From contig JAUPVF010000024.1 of the NCBI GenBank assembly GCA_030917185.1, positions 1 through 20,467 on the forward strand: a stretch of DNA of 20,467 bases, in the 5' to 3' direction. The stretch is from Patescibacteria group bacterium. GTDB taxonomy: Bacteria > Patescibacteriota > Minisyncoccia > Phycocordibacterales > DATDWN01. How positions within the stretch are numbered: the first letter of the stretch is position 1; every line of letters starts with the position of its first letter. Made by a program: the position numbers and the translations under genes. Of this stretch, positions 1 to 6,990 are shown piece by piece. The notes under the pieces were generated by a model. The model saw only the letters and a program-made list of their open reading frames with translations, made no database searches and was not told where the DNA came from.

Positions 1-2
1 AA

Positions 3-308
3 CGAACAGAAAAAATCCGAGCACGAGTACAACACGCACGACAAACTCAAGAAAAACGATACGGAGAGGCAGGATTAAAAACAAAAACGAACGCAGAGTT
101 ATCTCCAAAAGATTTAGTAACTCAAATACATTTATCAGACAAAGTTAAAGATTTATTAAACAAATCAGCAAAACATCATGATCTTTCAGCCCGTGCCTAC
201 CATCGTGTTATCAAACTAGCTCGAACAATTGCAGATCTTGATAAAAGTGAAGATATTACGACTGACCATATTTTAGAGTCGTTACAATATCGCCCAAAAA
301 AATACTAG
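3..308 (+). CDS. YifB/ComM family magnesium-chelatase-like AAA+ protein, C-terminal end (partial)
   Basis: Only the last 101 codons are in the window; the reading frame is open from base 3 to TAG. The fragment has the YifB/ComM C-terminal pattern: an arginine-rich 'RARVQHARQTQEKRY' start, then 'LSARAYHRVIKLARTIADL' and a final 'DITTDHILESLQYR'. In the family these sit in the Mg_chelatase C-terminal domain after the AAA+ core. ComM is known as a branch-migration helicase that helps integrate incoming single-stranded DNA during natural transformation; that role here is by homology only. The AAA+ motor motifs lie upstream of the window and cannot be checked. Its stop overlaps the stop of the convergent LysM/M23 gene by 4 bp (CTAG), leaving no room for a dedicated terminator. 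Confidence 0.85.
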   Translation, partial: RTEKIRARVQHARQTQEKRYGEAGLKTKTNAELSPKDLVTQIHLSDKVKDLLNKSAKHHDLSARAYHRVIKLARTIADLDKSEDITTDHILESLQYRPKKY

Positions 309-1411
309 AATGGATTTCGTGCTCCACGAATTTCAAAGTGTACGTGCACCCCTGTGGATTTGCCTGTAGAACCCATTCGTCCGATTGTTTGCCCCTGGGA
401 GACTTCATCTCCAACAGAAACCGTTACTGCACTTAAGTGTCCGTACAATGTTTGAGTACCGTTTGAGTGACTAATAACAACATATGAACCATATCCACCA
501 TTCCATCCGCCACTTTTTGCAATAATCACTTTACCTGACGCAGAAGCCATAATAGTTGTCCCGTATGATGATGCAAGATCAACTCCATTATGCCCATGAA
601 TACCTTGTGTTTTTATTCCTCCAACAATTGGACGCATATAATATCCATCATATACAGGGTTTGACGAACCTTTAACCCCAACACCAGAGGTACTTGGTTT
701 TGTAGTAGTGGTTGTTTTTGTTGGAGCAATTTCTCCATCAGGAATAACAATTTCATCCCCAATTGCTAATTTAGCATTTTGGTCTAGGTTGTTATATTGC
801 AAGACTTCTTCCATATCTGCCTTGTATAATTTAACGATACTTTGTAACGTATCTCCTTTTTTAACTGTATGTTGTACCCCAGAAATAGGCAAAATAACCA
901 GTGTCTGACCCGGGGTAATAGTTTTTCCTTTCAAATCGTTTGCCCACACAATCGTGTTAACAGTCACCCCAAACATTTTAGCAATTGCAGGTAATGTATC
1001 TCCCGAATGCACGACGTATAAACTAATTTGGTCTGATCCCGCAATTGTATGATCTTTACCATCTGGAGTTGGAGCCTGTGTTTCTGGTAACAATGCAACT
1101 CCGTTCACAATAGAGATATCTCCTTTGGTTGATGATGCTGAACCATCAGGAGATAGTGACGCCTGTAACAAAGCCATGTTTTGTGAATTTGGTACAGCAT
1201 CATCTATTGCAACAGCATTACCTGGTGAAAATAGATTCCATAATATAGAAAAATCAAAAGCATCCGTTGTAAACGGAAACAGTACCAACACGAGAGTAAA
1301 GAGTGAAGAAATGATTCGTGTCGCTATGGTAACCCCTAACTCATCTAATCCCACACCAAAATGAGAAGGTGTGATTTTTAGACCAGAGCGAGTACGGGGC
1401 TCTTGGTGCAT
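305..1411 (-). CDS. Membrane-anchored LysM-LysM-M23 family peptidoglycan endopeptidase
   Basis: A 368-residue protein. One hydrophobic segment at about residues 30-48 (ISSLFTLVLVLFPF) anchors or exports it. Two LysM domains follow (about 131-174, 'YVVHSGDTLPAIAKMFGV', and 180-223, 'HTVKKGDTLQSIVKLY'), then a Thr-rich linker (231-250) and an M23/lysostaphin-type domain (about 255-368). Zinc-site residues are intact: H274 and D278 in 'HNGVD', H325 in 'YGHL', and H356/H358 in 'HVHFEI'. By family it should cleave peptide cross-bridges of peptidoglycan in the envelope while LysM binds glycan. The ATG is the only plausible start, because an in-frame TAG lies 12 bases upstream and the next Met is residue 79; no Shine-Dalgarno is visible. 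It is divergent from the helicase gene. A role in opening the wall for the nearby secretion apparatus is possible but inferred. Confidence 0.9.
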   Translation of the reverse strand: MHQEPRTRSGLKITPSHFGVGLDELGVTIATRIISSLFTLVLVLFPFTTDAFDFSILWNLFSPGNAVAIDDAVPNSQNMALLQASLSPDGSASSTKGDISIVNGVALLPETQAPTPDGKDHTIAGSDQISLYVVHSGDTLPAIAKMFGVTVNTIVWANDLKGKTITPGQTLVILPISGVQHTVKKGDTLQSIVKLYKADMEEVLQYNNLDQNAKLAIGDEIVIPDGEIAPTKTTTTTKPSTSGVGVKGSSNPVYDGYYMRPIVGGIKTQGIHGHNGVDLASSYGTTIMASASGKVIIAKSGGWNGGYGSYVVISHSNGTQTLYGHLSAVTVSVGDEVSQGQTIGRMGSTGKSTGVHVHFEIRGARNPF

Positions 1412-1459
1412 GCCTATAATAAGCTAAAATTAAGATATATTCTGGAAATCACCTAAAAT

Positions 1460-1497
1460 ATGGCTCTATGTAGCCATACGGGTGCCTCTACCGTATG
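1460..1497. promoter_or_regulatory. Two overlapping short hairpins in the divergent 146-bp intergenic region
   Basis: Two inverted repeats overlap so that only one can form at a time: ATGGCT(1460-1465)/AGCCAT(1472-1477), and CATACGG(1475-1481)/CCGTATG(1491-1497). A direct repeat GGTGCCT occurs at 1481-1487, in the second loop, and again at 1535-1541 just upstream of the helicase -10 box. Such an arrangement could be an operator or a structured leader for the minus-strand LysM/M23 gene. It could also be chance at this length. Confidence 0.35.
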
Positions 1498-1542
1498 TAT
1501 ACTATTATATAGACCCTATCCACACAGTCAAGCAGGTGCCTA

Positions 1543-1551
1543 TGTTATAAT
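1543..1551 (+). promoter_or_regulatory. Extended -10 promoter for the helicase gene, leaderless start
   Basis: TGT immediately precedes a consensus TATAAT (1546-1551), giving an extended -10. Six bases (CTCACA) follow and then the ATG at 1558, so transcription should begin at the A of the start codon. No good -35 hexamer lies at the usual spacing and there is no room for a ribosome binding site. The spacing matches several other genes here. Confidence 0.7.
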
Positions 1552-1557
1552 CTCACA

Positions 1558-3498
1558 ATGACTTATCTTGATTCTCTTAATCCTGCCCAAAAAAAGGCGG
1601 TGGTAACGACTGATGGACCAGTACTTATTGTTGCAGGAGCAGGAGCGGGTAAAACCAAGACGATTACCCACCGGATTCTCCACCTTATATCACTTGGTAT
1701 TGCCCCTGAATCAATCCTGGCAATTACGTTTACAAACAAAGCTGCCAAAGAAATGAGAGACCGTGTGCTTGGATTGCTTGCAGATGATACTAGTTTTGCA
1801 CATTTGGGACACAGAACACCTCTTATCTGTACATTCCACGCTTTGGGTGTGCGAATTATAAAAGAAAACGCCCCACTGTTTAACCTTCCTCGGCATTTTA
1901 ATATATTTGACAAATCAGACTCAAAAAAAGTTTTGAAGGATGCACTTGTCTACGTTGGTGTTGATCCAAAAGAACATCTGGAAAAAATACAAAACATTAT
2001 CAGCAAAGAAAAGGGAAGGGGGGTACGTATGACTGAATACATCCAACGAGGTGCATACGACTACACATCAGAATTAACAAAAAAAGTCTGGCAAAGATAT
2101 GAGGATGTATTAAAAAAAGAGCATGCGTTGGATTTTGATGATTTATTATTAAAAATGTTATTTCTGCTGGAGACGTACCCTGATGTTCGGGATTATTATC
2201 AAAACCGTTTTCAATATATTCATATTGATGAATACCAAGACACAAACACTGTTCAAAACAAGATCGTAGAGATACTGGCACAGAAACACAACAACCTTTG
2301 TGTGGTTGGAGACACCGATCAAAATATCTATAGTTGGCGAGGAGCAGAAATTAAAAACATGTTGCATTTTGAACACACATACCCAACTGTTCAAACAATT
2401 TTTCTGGAACAAAACTACCGGTCAACACAAAACATTTTGGCAGTTGCAAATGAAATCATATCTAAAAACAACTTCAGGATTCCTAAAAAATTATTCACTG
2501 AAAATCAAACGGGTGAATTAATCGGGCTGTACGAAGCACGAAACGAAACTGATGAGGCCCAGTTTATCGCTATTAAATCCAAAGAGTTGATAGAATCTGG
2601 AATAAATCCAGATGAAATCGCGGTATTATATCGGGCAAATTTCCAATCCCGAGCATTAGAGGAAGCATTTGTATCATGCGGTGTGTCATATCACATGCTC
2701 GGAACAAAATTTTTTGAGCGAAAAGAAATTAAAGACATCATTTCCTACGTCAAACTTGCTTTGAATCCTGAAAGCACAACAGATTTCAGTCGTATTATAA
2801 ATACCCCCGCACGAGGATTGGGAAAAGTAACTGTTGAAAAAATCTTAGATGGTAGAGAAAATGAACTCCCACCAAGCACGCAACTGAAATTAGAAAATTT
2901 CCGTGGAATGTTACGGGAGTGCCGAGATGTCATTTTGTCACGTAAACCAAGTGAATCATTACGGTATATTATTGAACGGACTGGTATGGATCAACTATAC
3001 AAAACAGGATTAGAAGAAGATACCGAGCGGTTAGAAAACATTATGGAACTGGTTTCATTGTCTGTTGTGTATGACCAGTATGAAAACGAAGGGGGTATTG
3101 AAAAATTTTTAACTGATAGTGCATTAATGAGTGATCAGGATGAGTTAGATGAAAATAAAAAAGGAGTTAGGTTGCTGACAGTTCATTCATCTAAAGGACT
3201 AGAATTTGATTATGTTTTCATTGCTGGGTTAGAGGGAGATTTATTCCCGCACAAAGGTTTTGGTGATACAAAAAAAACAGGGGAGGATAGCGAAGAAGAG
3301 CGTCGTTTATTTTATGTTGCCATTACTCGTGCCCGTGCAAAAGTTATTTTGACATATGCCCAAACGCGTACTATTTTTGGAACACAACATGTCAACGCTC
3401 CCTCAGAGTTTCTGGCTGATATTCCAGAACAGTATATAGAAAGGGAAGGATATGGTAATGTATCTGAGAGAAAGCCATTGTTTAGTATAGACTTTTAA
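1558..3498 (+). CDS. UvrD/PcrA-type superfamily 1 DNA helicase
   Basis: A 646-residue SF1A 3'-5' helicase with all hallmark motifs in order: Walker A 'GAGAGKT' (27-33), motif Ia 'AITFTNKAAKEM', motif II 'HIDEYQDTN' (about 222-230), motif III 'GDTDQNIYSWRGA', motif IV 'QNYRS', motif V 'LLTVHSSKGLEFD' (about 538-551) and motif VI 'EERRLFYVAITRA' (about 581-593). By family it unwinds DNA during repair, replication-fork rescue or removal of RecA filaments. It is shorter than typical PcrA (about 720 residues); the C-terminus ends soon after motif VI and lacks the long disordered tail seen in many UvrD proteins. PcrA, UvrD and Rep cannot be told apart from motifs alone, so I give no symbol. The start is fixed by the upstream extended -10 box, which places the ATG at the predicted transcript 5' end. 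Confidence 0.93.
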   Translation: MTYLDSLNPAQKKAVVTTDGPVLIVAGAGAGKTKTITHRILHLISLGIAPESILAITFTNKAAKEMRDRVLGLLADDTSFAHLGHRTPLICTFHALGVRIIKENAPLFNLPRHFNIFDKSDSKKVLKDALVYVGVDPKEHLEKIQNIISKEKGRGVRMTEYIQRGAYDYTSELTKKVWQRYEDVLKKEHALDFDDLLLKMLFLLETYPDVRDYYQNRFQYIHIDEYQDTNTVQNKIVEILAQKHNNLCVVGDTDQNIYSWRGAEIKNMLHFEHTYPTVQTIFLEQNYRSTQNILAVANEIISKNNFRIPKKLFTENQTGELIGLYEARNETDEAQFIAIKSKELIESGINPDEIAVLYRANFQSRALEEAFVSCGVSYHMLGTKFFERKEIKDIISYVKLALNPESTTDFSRIINTPARGLGKVTVEKILDGRENELPPSTQLKLENFRGMLRECRDVILSRKPSESLRYIIERTGMDQLYKTGLEEDTERLENIMELVSLSVVYDQYENEGGIEKFLTDSALMSDQDELDENKKGVRLLTVHSSKGLEFDYVFIAGLEGDLFPHKGFGDTKKTGEDSEEERRLFYVAITRARAKVILTYAQTRTIFGTQHVNAPSEFLADIPEQYIEREGYGNVSERKPLFSIDF

Positions 3499-3520
3499 GT
3501 TCTCTTAATTGTCCTTAATC

Positions 3521-3721
3521 TTTTTGAAACTACAATTTTTTAGAGACCGGATAAATCGCTGGTGCGATTTTCCTTACCTCGGCGCTCTCAGAAAACAATC
3601 TCCTCAATGCTTGCCCTTTCGCAAACTCGGCTACTGCCTCAGACAATGCTTCGGGCTAACGCATTTCGTCGTTGTTTTCTAAATCGCCTGCGAAGTCTCA
3701 CAAAACTTGTAGTTTCAAAAA
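3521..3721. repeat. Palindromic, GC-richer intergenic element with 15-bp perfect terminal inverted repeats
   Basis: TTTTTGAAACTACAA at 3521-3535 is the exact reverse complement of 3707-3721, and pairing continues imperfectly inward (AGAGAC near 3542 with GTCTC near 3694). Inside are AGAAAACAA (3590-3598) / TTGTTTTCT (3672-3680), and a local hairpin AAATCGC-TGGT-GCGATTT (3553-3570) whose right arm could instead pair with a second AAATCGC at 3681-3687. AATGCTT occurs twice (about 3606 and 3645). Bases 3543-3701 are about 50% G+C by hand count (80 of 159), well above the AT-rich neighbours. No target-site duplication is evident. It may be a MITE-like repeat, a structured RNA or a remnant. It fills nearly all of the gap between the helicase gene and rsmA. 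Confidence 0.6.
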
Positions 3722-3759
3722 AATATGATTCCAACAAAATTAAAAATAAGTTACACATT

Positions 3760-4551
3760 ATGTTTCAAAAAAAATCATTAGGTCAAAATTTTCTGACATC
3801 AACAAAAATAGTTGATGATATTGTTGTTGCCTCTGGTGTTACCAAAAATGAAACTGTATTGGAAGTGGGACCAGGTAGGGGAACCTTGACTTCGGCACTC
3901 CTTGCTCGTGGTGCACAGGTAGTCGCAGTAGAAAAAGACGATCGCCTCATACCAGAATTACAAGAAAAATATCCGTCAGAAATTAAATCTGGGCAGTTGG
4001 TATTGATTCATGGAGATATTATGGAAACTTCTCTTGAAAAAATAGTTACTCGTCCATATCGCCTGATTGCAAATATCCCATATTACATTACCGGACAACT
4101 TATACGTCTATTTCTAGAAACAAACTACAACCCAACAAGTATGACTCTTCTTGTTCAAAAAGAAGTAGCCGACAGAATTATTGCTCGTGACAACAAAGAG
4201 AGTTTGTTATCTCTCAGTATTAAAGCATATGGAACACCAACCTATGTGAGAACAGTCGGCAGGGGATCATTTAGTCCTGCACCTACAGTTGATTCTGCTG
4301 TTATAGATATTGACTCAATATCTAAACAAAGATTTGGAAACATCTTAGAAAAAGAATTCTTTGAAATTCTTCATGCAGGATTTGCTCACAAACGAAAACA
4401 ACTTGTTTCAAACCTATCATCACTGTACCCTCGTGAGATCATAATCCATGCCTGTGAAAAACTTGGTCTCAACCAAAAATGTCGCGCAGAAGACATAGAT
4501 GTAAACACATGGTTTACATTATGTACACTCCTCAATAAAAAAACATCCTGA
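3760..4551 (+). CDS. rsmA: 16S rRNA (adenine-N6,N6)-dimethyltransferase RsmA/KsgA
   Basis: A 263-residue protein of normal RsmA length. It begins 'MFQKKSLGQNFL', the classic KsgA N-terminus, and has SAM-binding motif I 'LEVGPGRGTLT' (about 34-44), an acidic motif II with 'VAVEKDDRL' (about 56-63), 'HGDIM' (about 84-88) and the catalytic 'NIPYYITG' (105-112). It should dimethylate two adjacent adenines in the 16S 3'-end hairpin, late in small-subunit assembly, in the cytoplasm. A longer reading with a GTG start at 3562 would run through the palindromic element and add about 66 residues with no family similarity, so I reject it. No Shine-Dalgarno precedes the ATG. A weak TATGAT at 3724-3729 could give a leader of about 24 bases, or the gene may be co-transcribed with the helicase gene. 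The stop sits at the edge of a terminator stem. Confidence 0.95.
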   Translation: MFQKKSLGQNFLTSTKIVDDIVVASGVTKNETVLEVGPGRGTLTSALLARGAQVVAVEKDDRLIPELQEKYPSEIKSGQLVLIHGDIMETSLEKIVTRPYRLIANIPYYITGQLIRLFLETNYNPTSMTLLVQKEVADRIIARDNKESLLSLSIKAYGTPTYVRTVGRGSFSPAPTVDSAVIDIDSISKQRFGNILEKEFFEILHAGFAHKRKQLVSNLSSLYPREIIIHACEKLGLNQKCRAEDIDVNTWFTLCTLLNKKTS

Positions 4552-4574
4552 TAACACAGGATGTTTTTTTATTG
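4533..4574. terminator. Bidirectional intrinsic terminator between rsmA and the convergent secreted-protein gene
   Basis: A perfect 18-bp inverted repeat (4533-4550 with 4557-4574) encloses a 6-base loop. The stem core is CATCCTG/CAGGATG, flanked by seven A on the left and seven T on the right, so either strand yields a GC-bearing hairpin followed by U residues. The rsmA stop codon TGA (4549-4551) lies at the stem-loop junction, so the stem overlaps the end of rsmA. Confidence 0.9.
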
Positions 4575-4587
4575 ATTGTATTAATTA

Positions 4588-6066
4588 TTATCTAATATAT
4601 ACGGAAATAGATGATGCACTGATTTTTCCTGTTGTGTTATTTGTACCAATTACACTAATGACATATGTTGAGCCCGCCTGACATGATTTTACTGTCTCAC
4701 TCAAAGTGCTATTTGATACCACTCTATTCACGATCCATGGTTTCTGTTCTCCACCTATTGATCCACCAACACATGTGTCATTAGGAATCGTGTTATAGAA
4801 CGAATCAACAGATGTGACATTTTGCATTGAAAGTTTATATGAAATTGTGTCGCCGGTATTATATGTTCCAATAGTTTGACCGTTTGAAAGTGTTAAATTG
4901 ACCACAGGTTCCCCTGATACAGTACTCCCACCATCAGTTGTATCAATTTGTTCACACAATGCATTCAAATACGCCCGTGTATTTGCTCCCACAATACCTG
5001 TCCCTTTGGTCAGGTTACTTGGTGCCAAAATCTCATCTGTATATCTTTCCTGATAGGCAACAACCGCATCAAAAACTTGTTGATCAAACGTATCAGTCAC
5101 TTCTGTCAACAAACTTTCATCAACAAGTACCTGTGTTAATGCAATTACTCCATCACCAGTATCACCTAATTTCAAATTAACATTAAACACATAACAATCA
5201 CTTGTAGGAAGTGAACCGCCTGTGCTACCCGTACTACCGGTTGATGATGTATTTCTTGTCAGTCCTGATGCACGGTTGTATGCGTCAAAATAATCGTTGT
5301 ACATACGTGTTGCAATTGACCGTATTTTTTGTTCTACAGCCGTTGTTGGCTGATTCCCACCTGCTGGATTGGTTCCTCCACTTCCAGTACCTCCGCCACC
5401 CGTACCTCCTCCTGTACCGCCCCCTCCAGTTCCAGTTCCATTTGCCGCGTTGATTTCTGCCTGAATCATTGATTTGGCCTGATCATATGGATATAAACGA
5501 AAAGCACGAGCGATTGCGGCAGCATTACCCCTATATTTACCAACCTGTATTGTATATTCTGGAACAAGGTTTTCTGGCAAAATACTCGTCTGTCCTGGAG
5601 GAAATGCTCCTATATTAACTGTTCTGTATGGACCATTATCATCCAAAAACAAACTAATGACTGTCCCATTAAAAATCTGCGCCACACGATTAGCTGTTGC
5701 AAGTGTCGCAAAATTTGAATCATTTGTTTTTTGGAATGATTTATCGTAGTTATTGTATATATAAATACCAGTCATAGTGTCACCACCAGAGTCTGCTGTA
5801 CCTAAAACCTCTACCTGTCCCTGTTGTGACATTGCTAAACCAAACCCATCAGATGTGTAACTCTGAATTGTTCCTTCTTTATTTGAATAATATCCTCCTG
5901 TATTGCTGTAATACCATCCACCACCATTATTTGTCCATCCGGCTGAAAGTTGCCCGCCTGCATTAAATGGTGCAGGTCCAATTGTCCCAGCGGAAACGAT
6001 GCCAAATGGCAACATTACCCCGCACAGGAACATGAATAAAAAAAGTGAAATAAAAATATTTTTCAT
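4588..6066 (-). CDS. Secreted protein with peptidoglycan-binding domain and C-terminal Ig-like domain
   Basis: A 492-residue exported protein. Signal peptide about 1-26 (hydrophobic 'IFISLFLFMFLCGVMLPFGIVSA'). The N-terminal domain (about 30-205) is rich in Gly, Tyr and Asn and I do not recognise it. A Gly/Thr-only linker follows (about 209-238), then a PG_binding_1-type domain (about 290-372) with 'LKLGDTGDGVIALTQVL' and the ending 'YQERYTDEILAP...GTGIVGANTRAYLNALC' typical of Patescibacteria. The C-terminal part (about 385-492) looks like an Ig-like beta-sandwich with two cysteines. It probably attaches to the wall and displays the beta domains. I chose the second of two nearby ATGs: the first lies between the -10 box and the predicted transcription start, while the second is exactly six bases after the -10 box. 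It is convergent with rsmA across a shared terminator. Confidence 0.85.
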   Translation of the reverse strand: MKNIFISLFLFMFLCGVMLPFGIVSAGTIGPAPFNAGGQLSAGWTNNGGGWYYSNTGGYYSNKEGTIQSYTSDGFGLAMSQQGQVEVLGTADSGGDTMTGIYIYNNYDKSFQKTNDSNFATLATANRVAQIFNGTVISLFLDDNGPYRTVNIGAFPPGQTSILPENLVPEYTIQVGKYRGNAAAIARAFRLYPYDQAKSMIQAEINAANGTGTGGGGTGGGTGGGGTGSGGTNPAGGNQPTTAVEQKIRSIATRMYNDYFDAYNRASGLTRNTSSTGSTGSTGGSLPTSDCYVFNVNLKLGDTGDGVIALTQVLVDESLLTEVTDTFDQQVFDAVVAYQERYTDEILAPSNLTKGTGIVGANTRAYLNALCEQIDTTDGGSTVSGEPVVNLTLSNGQTIGTYNTGDTISYKLSMQNVTSVDSFYNTIPNDTCVGGSIGGEQKPWIVNRVVSNSTLSETVKSCQAGSTYVISVIGTNNTTGKISASSISVYIR

Positions 6067-6072
6067 ATACAT

Positions 6073-6081
6073 AGTATATCA
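6073..6081 (-). promoter_or_regulatory. Extended -10 promoter of the secreted peptidoglycan-binding protein gene
   Basis: On the minus strand TGA (6081-6079) precedes TATACT (6078-6073); six bases (ATGTAT) follow and then ATG at 6066. This is the same TGN-hexamer-N6-ATG layout as the divergent gene, and it decides between two candidate starts six bases apart. The two promoters share a 47-bp gap, so their upstream polymerase contacts must overlap. Confidence 0.7.
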
Positions 6082-6098
6082 GTTTTCATATATGTGTG

Positions 6099-6107
6099 TG
6101 CTATACT
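6099..6107 (+). promoter_or_regulatory. Extended -10 promoter of the membrane-anchored unknown gene
   Basis: TGC (6099-6101) plus TATACT (6102-6107), then ATTCAC and ATG at 6114. It predicts a leaderless transcript and rules out the in-frame GTG at 6096, which lies upstream of the -10 hexamer. Confidence 0.7.
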
Positions 6108-6113
6108 ATTCAC

Positions 6114-6920
6114 ATGCCCAGTCGAAATATACTTGGAGTACTCATTATATGTCTCGGAATTATCGCTTCTGTCATTATTTTTAGCCGTGCTACACCGACA
6201 GATTTGAAAAAAAGCAATATTTCTGCAATCCTCAACGCAAATAATGACCATATTGCTGATTGGCAGAACATACTTGGCAACTCCACTAGTTCAGAAAAAA
6301 CTATTATCCTCGTCAGTGATGAAACAGCAACCACTACCGATGATGGAACGCTCACCGGACAACTCGCCAAGGATTTCATGGCCCAATATCTCATTCTTAA
6401 AAACCAAAAAGGCACAGTGACCGAAGATGATATTAACCAGATCACTCAAAACACACTATCTGCTACAAACTATACTGATGCCACAGGTGTTCAATATACC
6501 GAAAAAGACCTTATTATAAGCCAAAAATCAGATTTACAGACGGTTGAAACATATAAAATTGCCTTGATGCAAATCATGCAAAAAAGATCAACCGAAAAAT
6601 ATGGTGATGTCCAAACTATTGTTGAAAAAGCTACCCAAACAGGACTTGAAAGTGATCTTGCAAAACTAGACCCGATTATTAATAATCTTGGTAGTATGAT
6701 AACTGACATGAAACATGTCTCCATACCAAATGATGCAGTAGACCTACATCTCGCACTTATTAACTCACTTTCAAACGTCCTATCCAATGTTCAATCATTA
6801 CGACAATTAGCAAAAGATCCTGTTAAAAGTTTCGCTGGATTAAGTCAATATGATCAACACACTCAAGACCTCACATCTGCCATTAAAGATCTTGGTATTT
6901 ATTTTGAATCTAAAAAATAA
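6114..6920 (+). CDS. Membrane-anchored helical protein of unknown function at the head of the T4SS-like locus
   Basis: A 268-residue protein that I do not recognise. A single N-terminal hydrophobic segment (about 6-24, 'ILGVLIICLGIIASVIIF') should anchor it with the rest outside the membrane. The remainder is polar and mostly helical by eye, rich in Thr, Asn, Gln and Ser, with no cysteines and no catalytic motif. Repeated 'LINSLSNVLSNVQSLRQLA'-type helices toward the C-terminus suggest a helical bundle. It is transcribed in the same direction as the T4SS-like genes, 70 bp upstream of the next one, and has its own promoter. Location suggests an accessory envelope component, but nothing in the sequence proves it. 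The ATG start is set by the -10 spacing. Confidence 0.7.
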   Translation: MPSRNILGVLIICLGIIASVIIFSRATPTDLKKSNISAILNANNDHIADWQNILGNSTSSEKTIILVSDETATTTDDGTLTGQLAKDFMAQYLILKNQKGTVTEDDINQITQNTLSATNYTDATGVQYTEKDLIISQKSDLQTVETYKIALMQIMQKRSTEKYGDVQTIVEKATQTGLESDLAKLDPIINNLGSMITDMKHVSIPNDAVDLHLALINSLSNVLSNVQSLRQLAKDPVKSFAGLSQYDQHTQDLTSAIKDLGIYFESKK

Positions 6921-6972
6921 TCTCGACTTAACTTTTCAACAGATATACTAGTTTGTGCAACATAATATAGTG

Positions 6973-6978
6973 TATACT
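6973..6978 (+). promoter_or_regulatory. Candidate -10 box for the secreted T4SS-locus protein
   Basis: TATACT twelve bases before the ATG at 6991 would give a leader of about five bases. A second TATACT at 6944-6949 lies five bases before an in-frame GTG at 6955, an alternative leaderless start that would add 12 residues before the signal peptide. Neither has a correctly placed TGN. The ATG is preferred because it gives a normal signal peptide. Confidence 0.45.
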
Positions 6979-6990
6979 ATAGACACTACT

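Noticed and set aside
3530..3646. 38-codon minus-strand reading frame (TTG start) inside the palindromic element
   Set aside because: Composition looks protein-like, but the frame has an in-frame TAG just upstream, a weak start and no promoter; kept only as a note in the element finding.
3521..3721. Insertion sequence or transposase remnant
   Set aside because: No transposase-like reading frame and no target-site duplication beside the inverted repeats; at most a miniature non-autonomous element.
3562..3759. N-terminal extension of rsmA from a GTG inside the palindromic element
   Set aside because: The extra 66 residues have no RsmA similarity and come from the repeat; the family start 'MFQKKSLGQNFL' is at 3760.
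6955..6990. GTG start giving 12 extra residues to the secreted T4SS-locus protein
   Set aside because: A TATACT sits five bases upstream, so it is not impossible, but the ATG at 6991 gives a standard signal peptide; noted as an alternative only.
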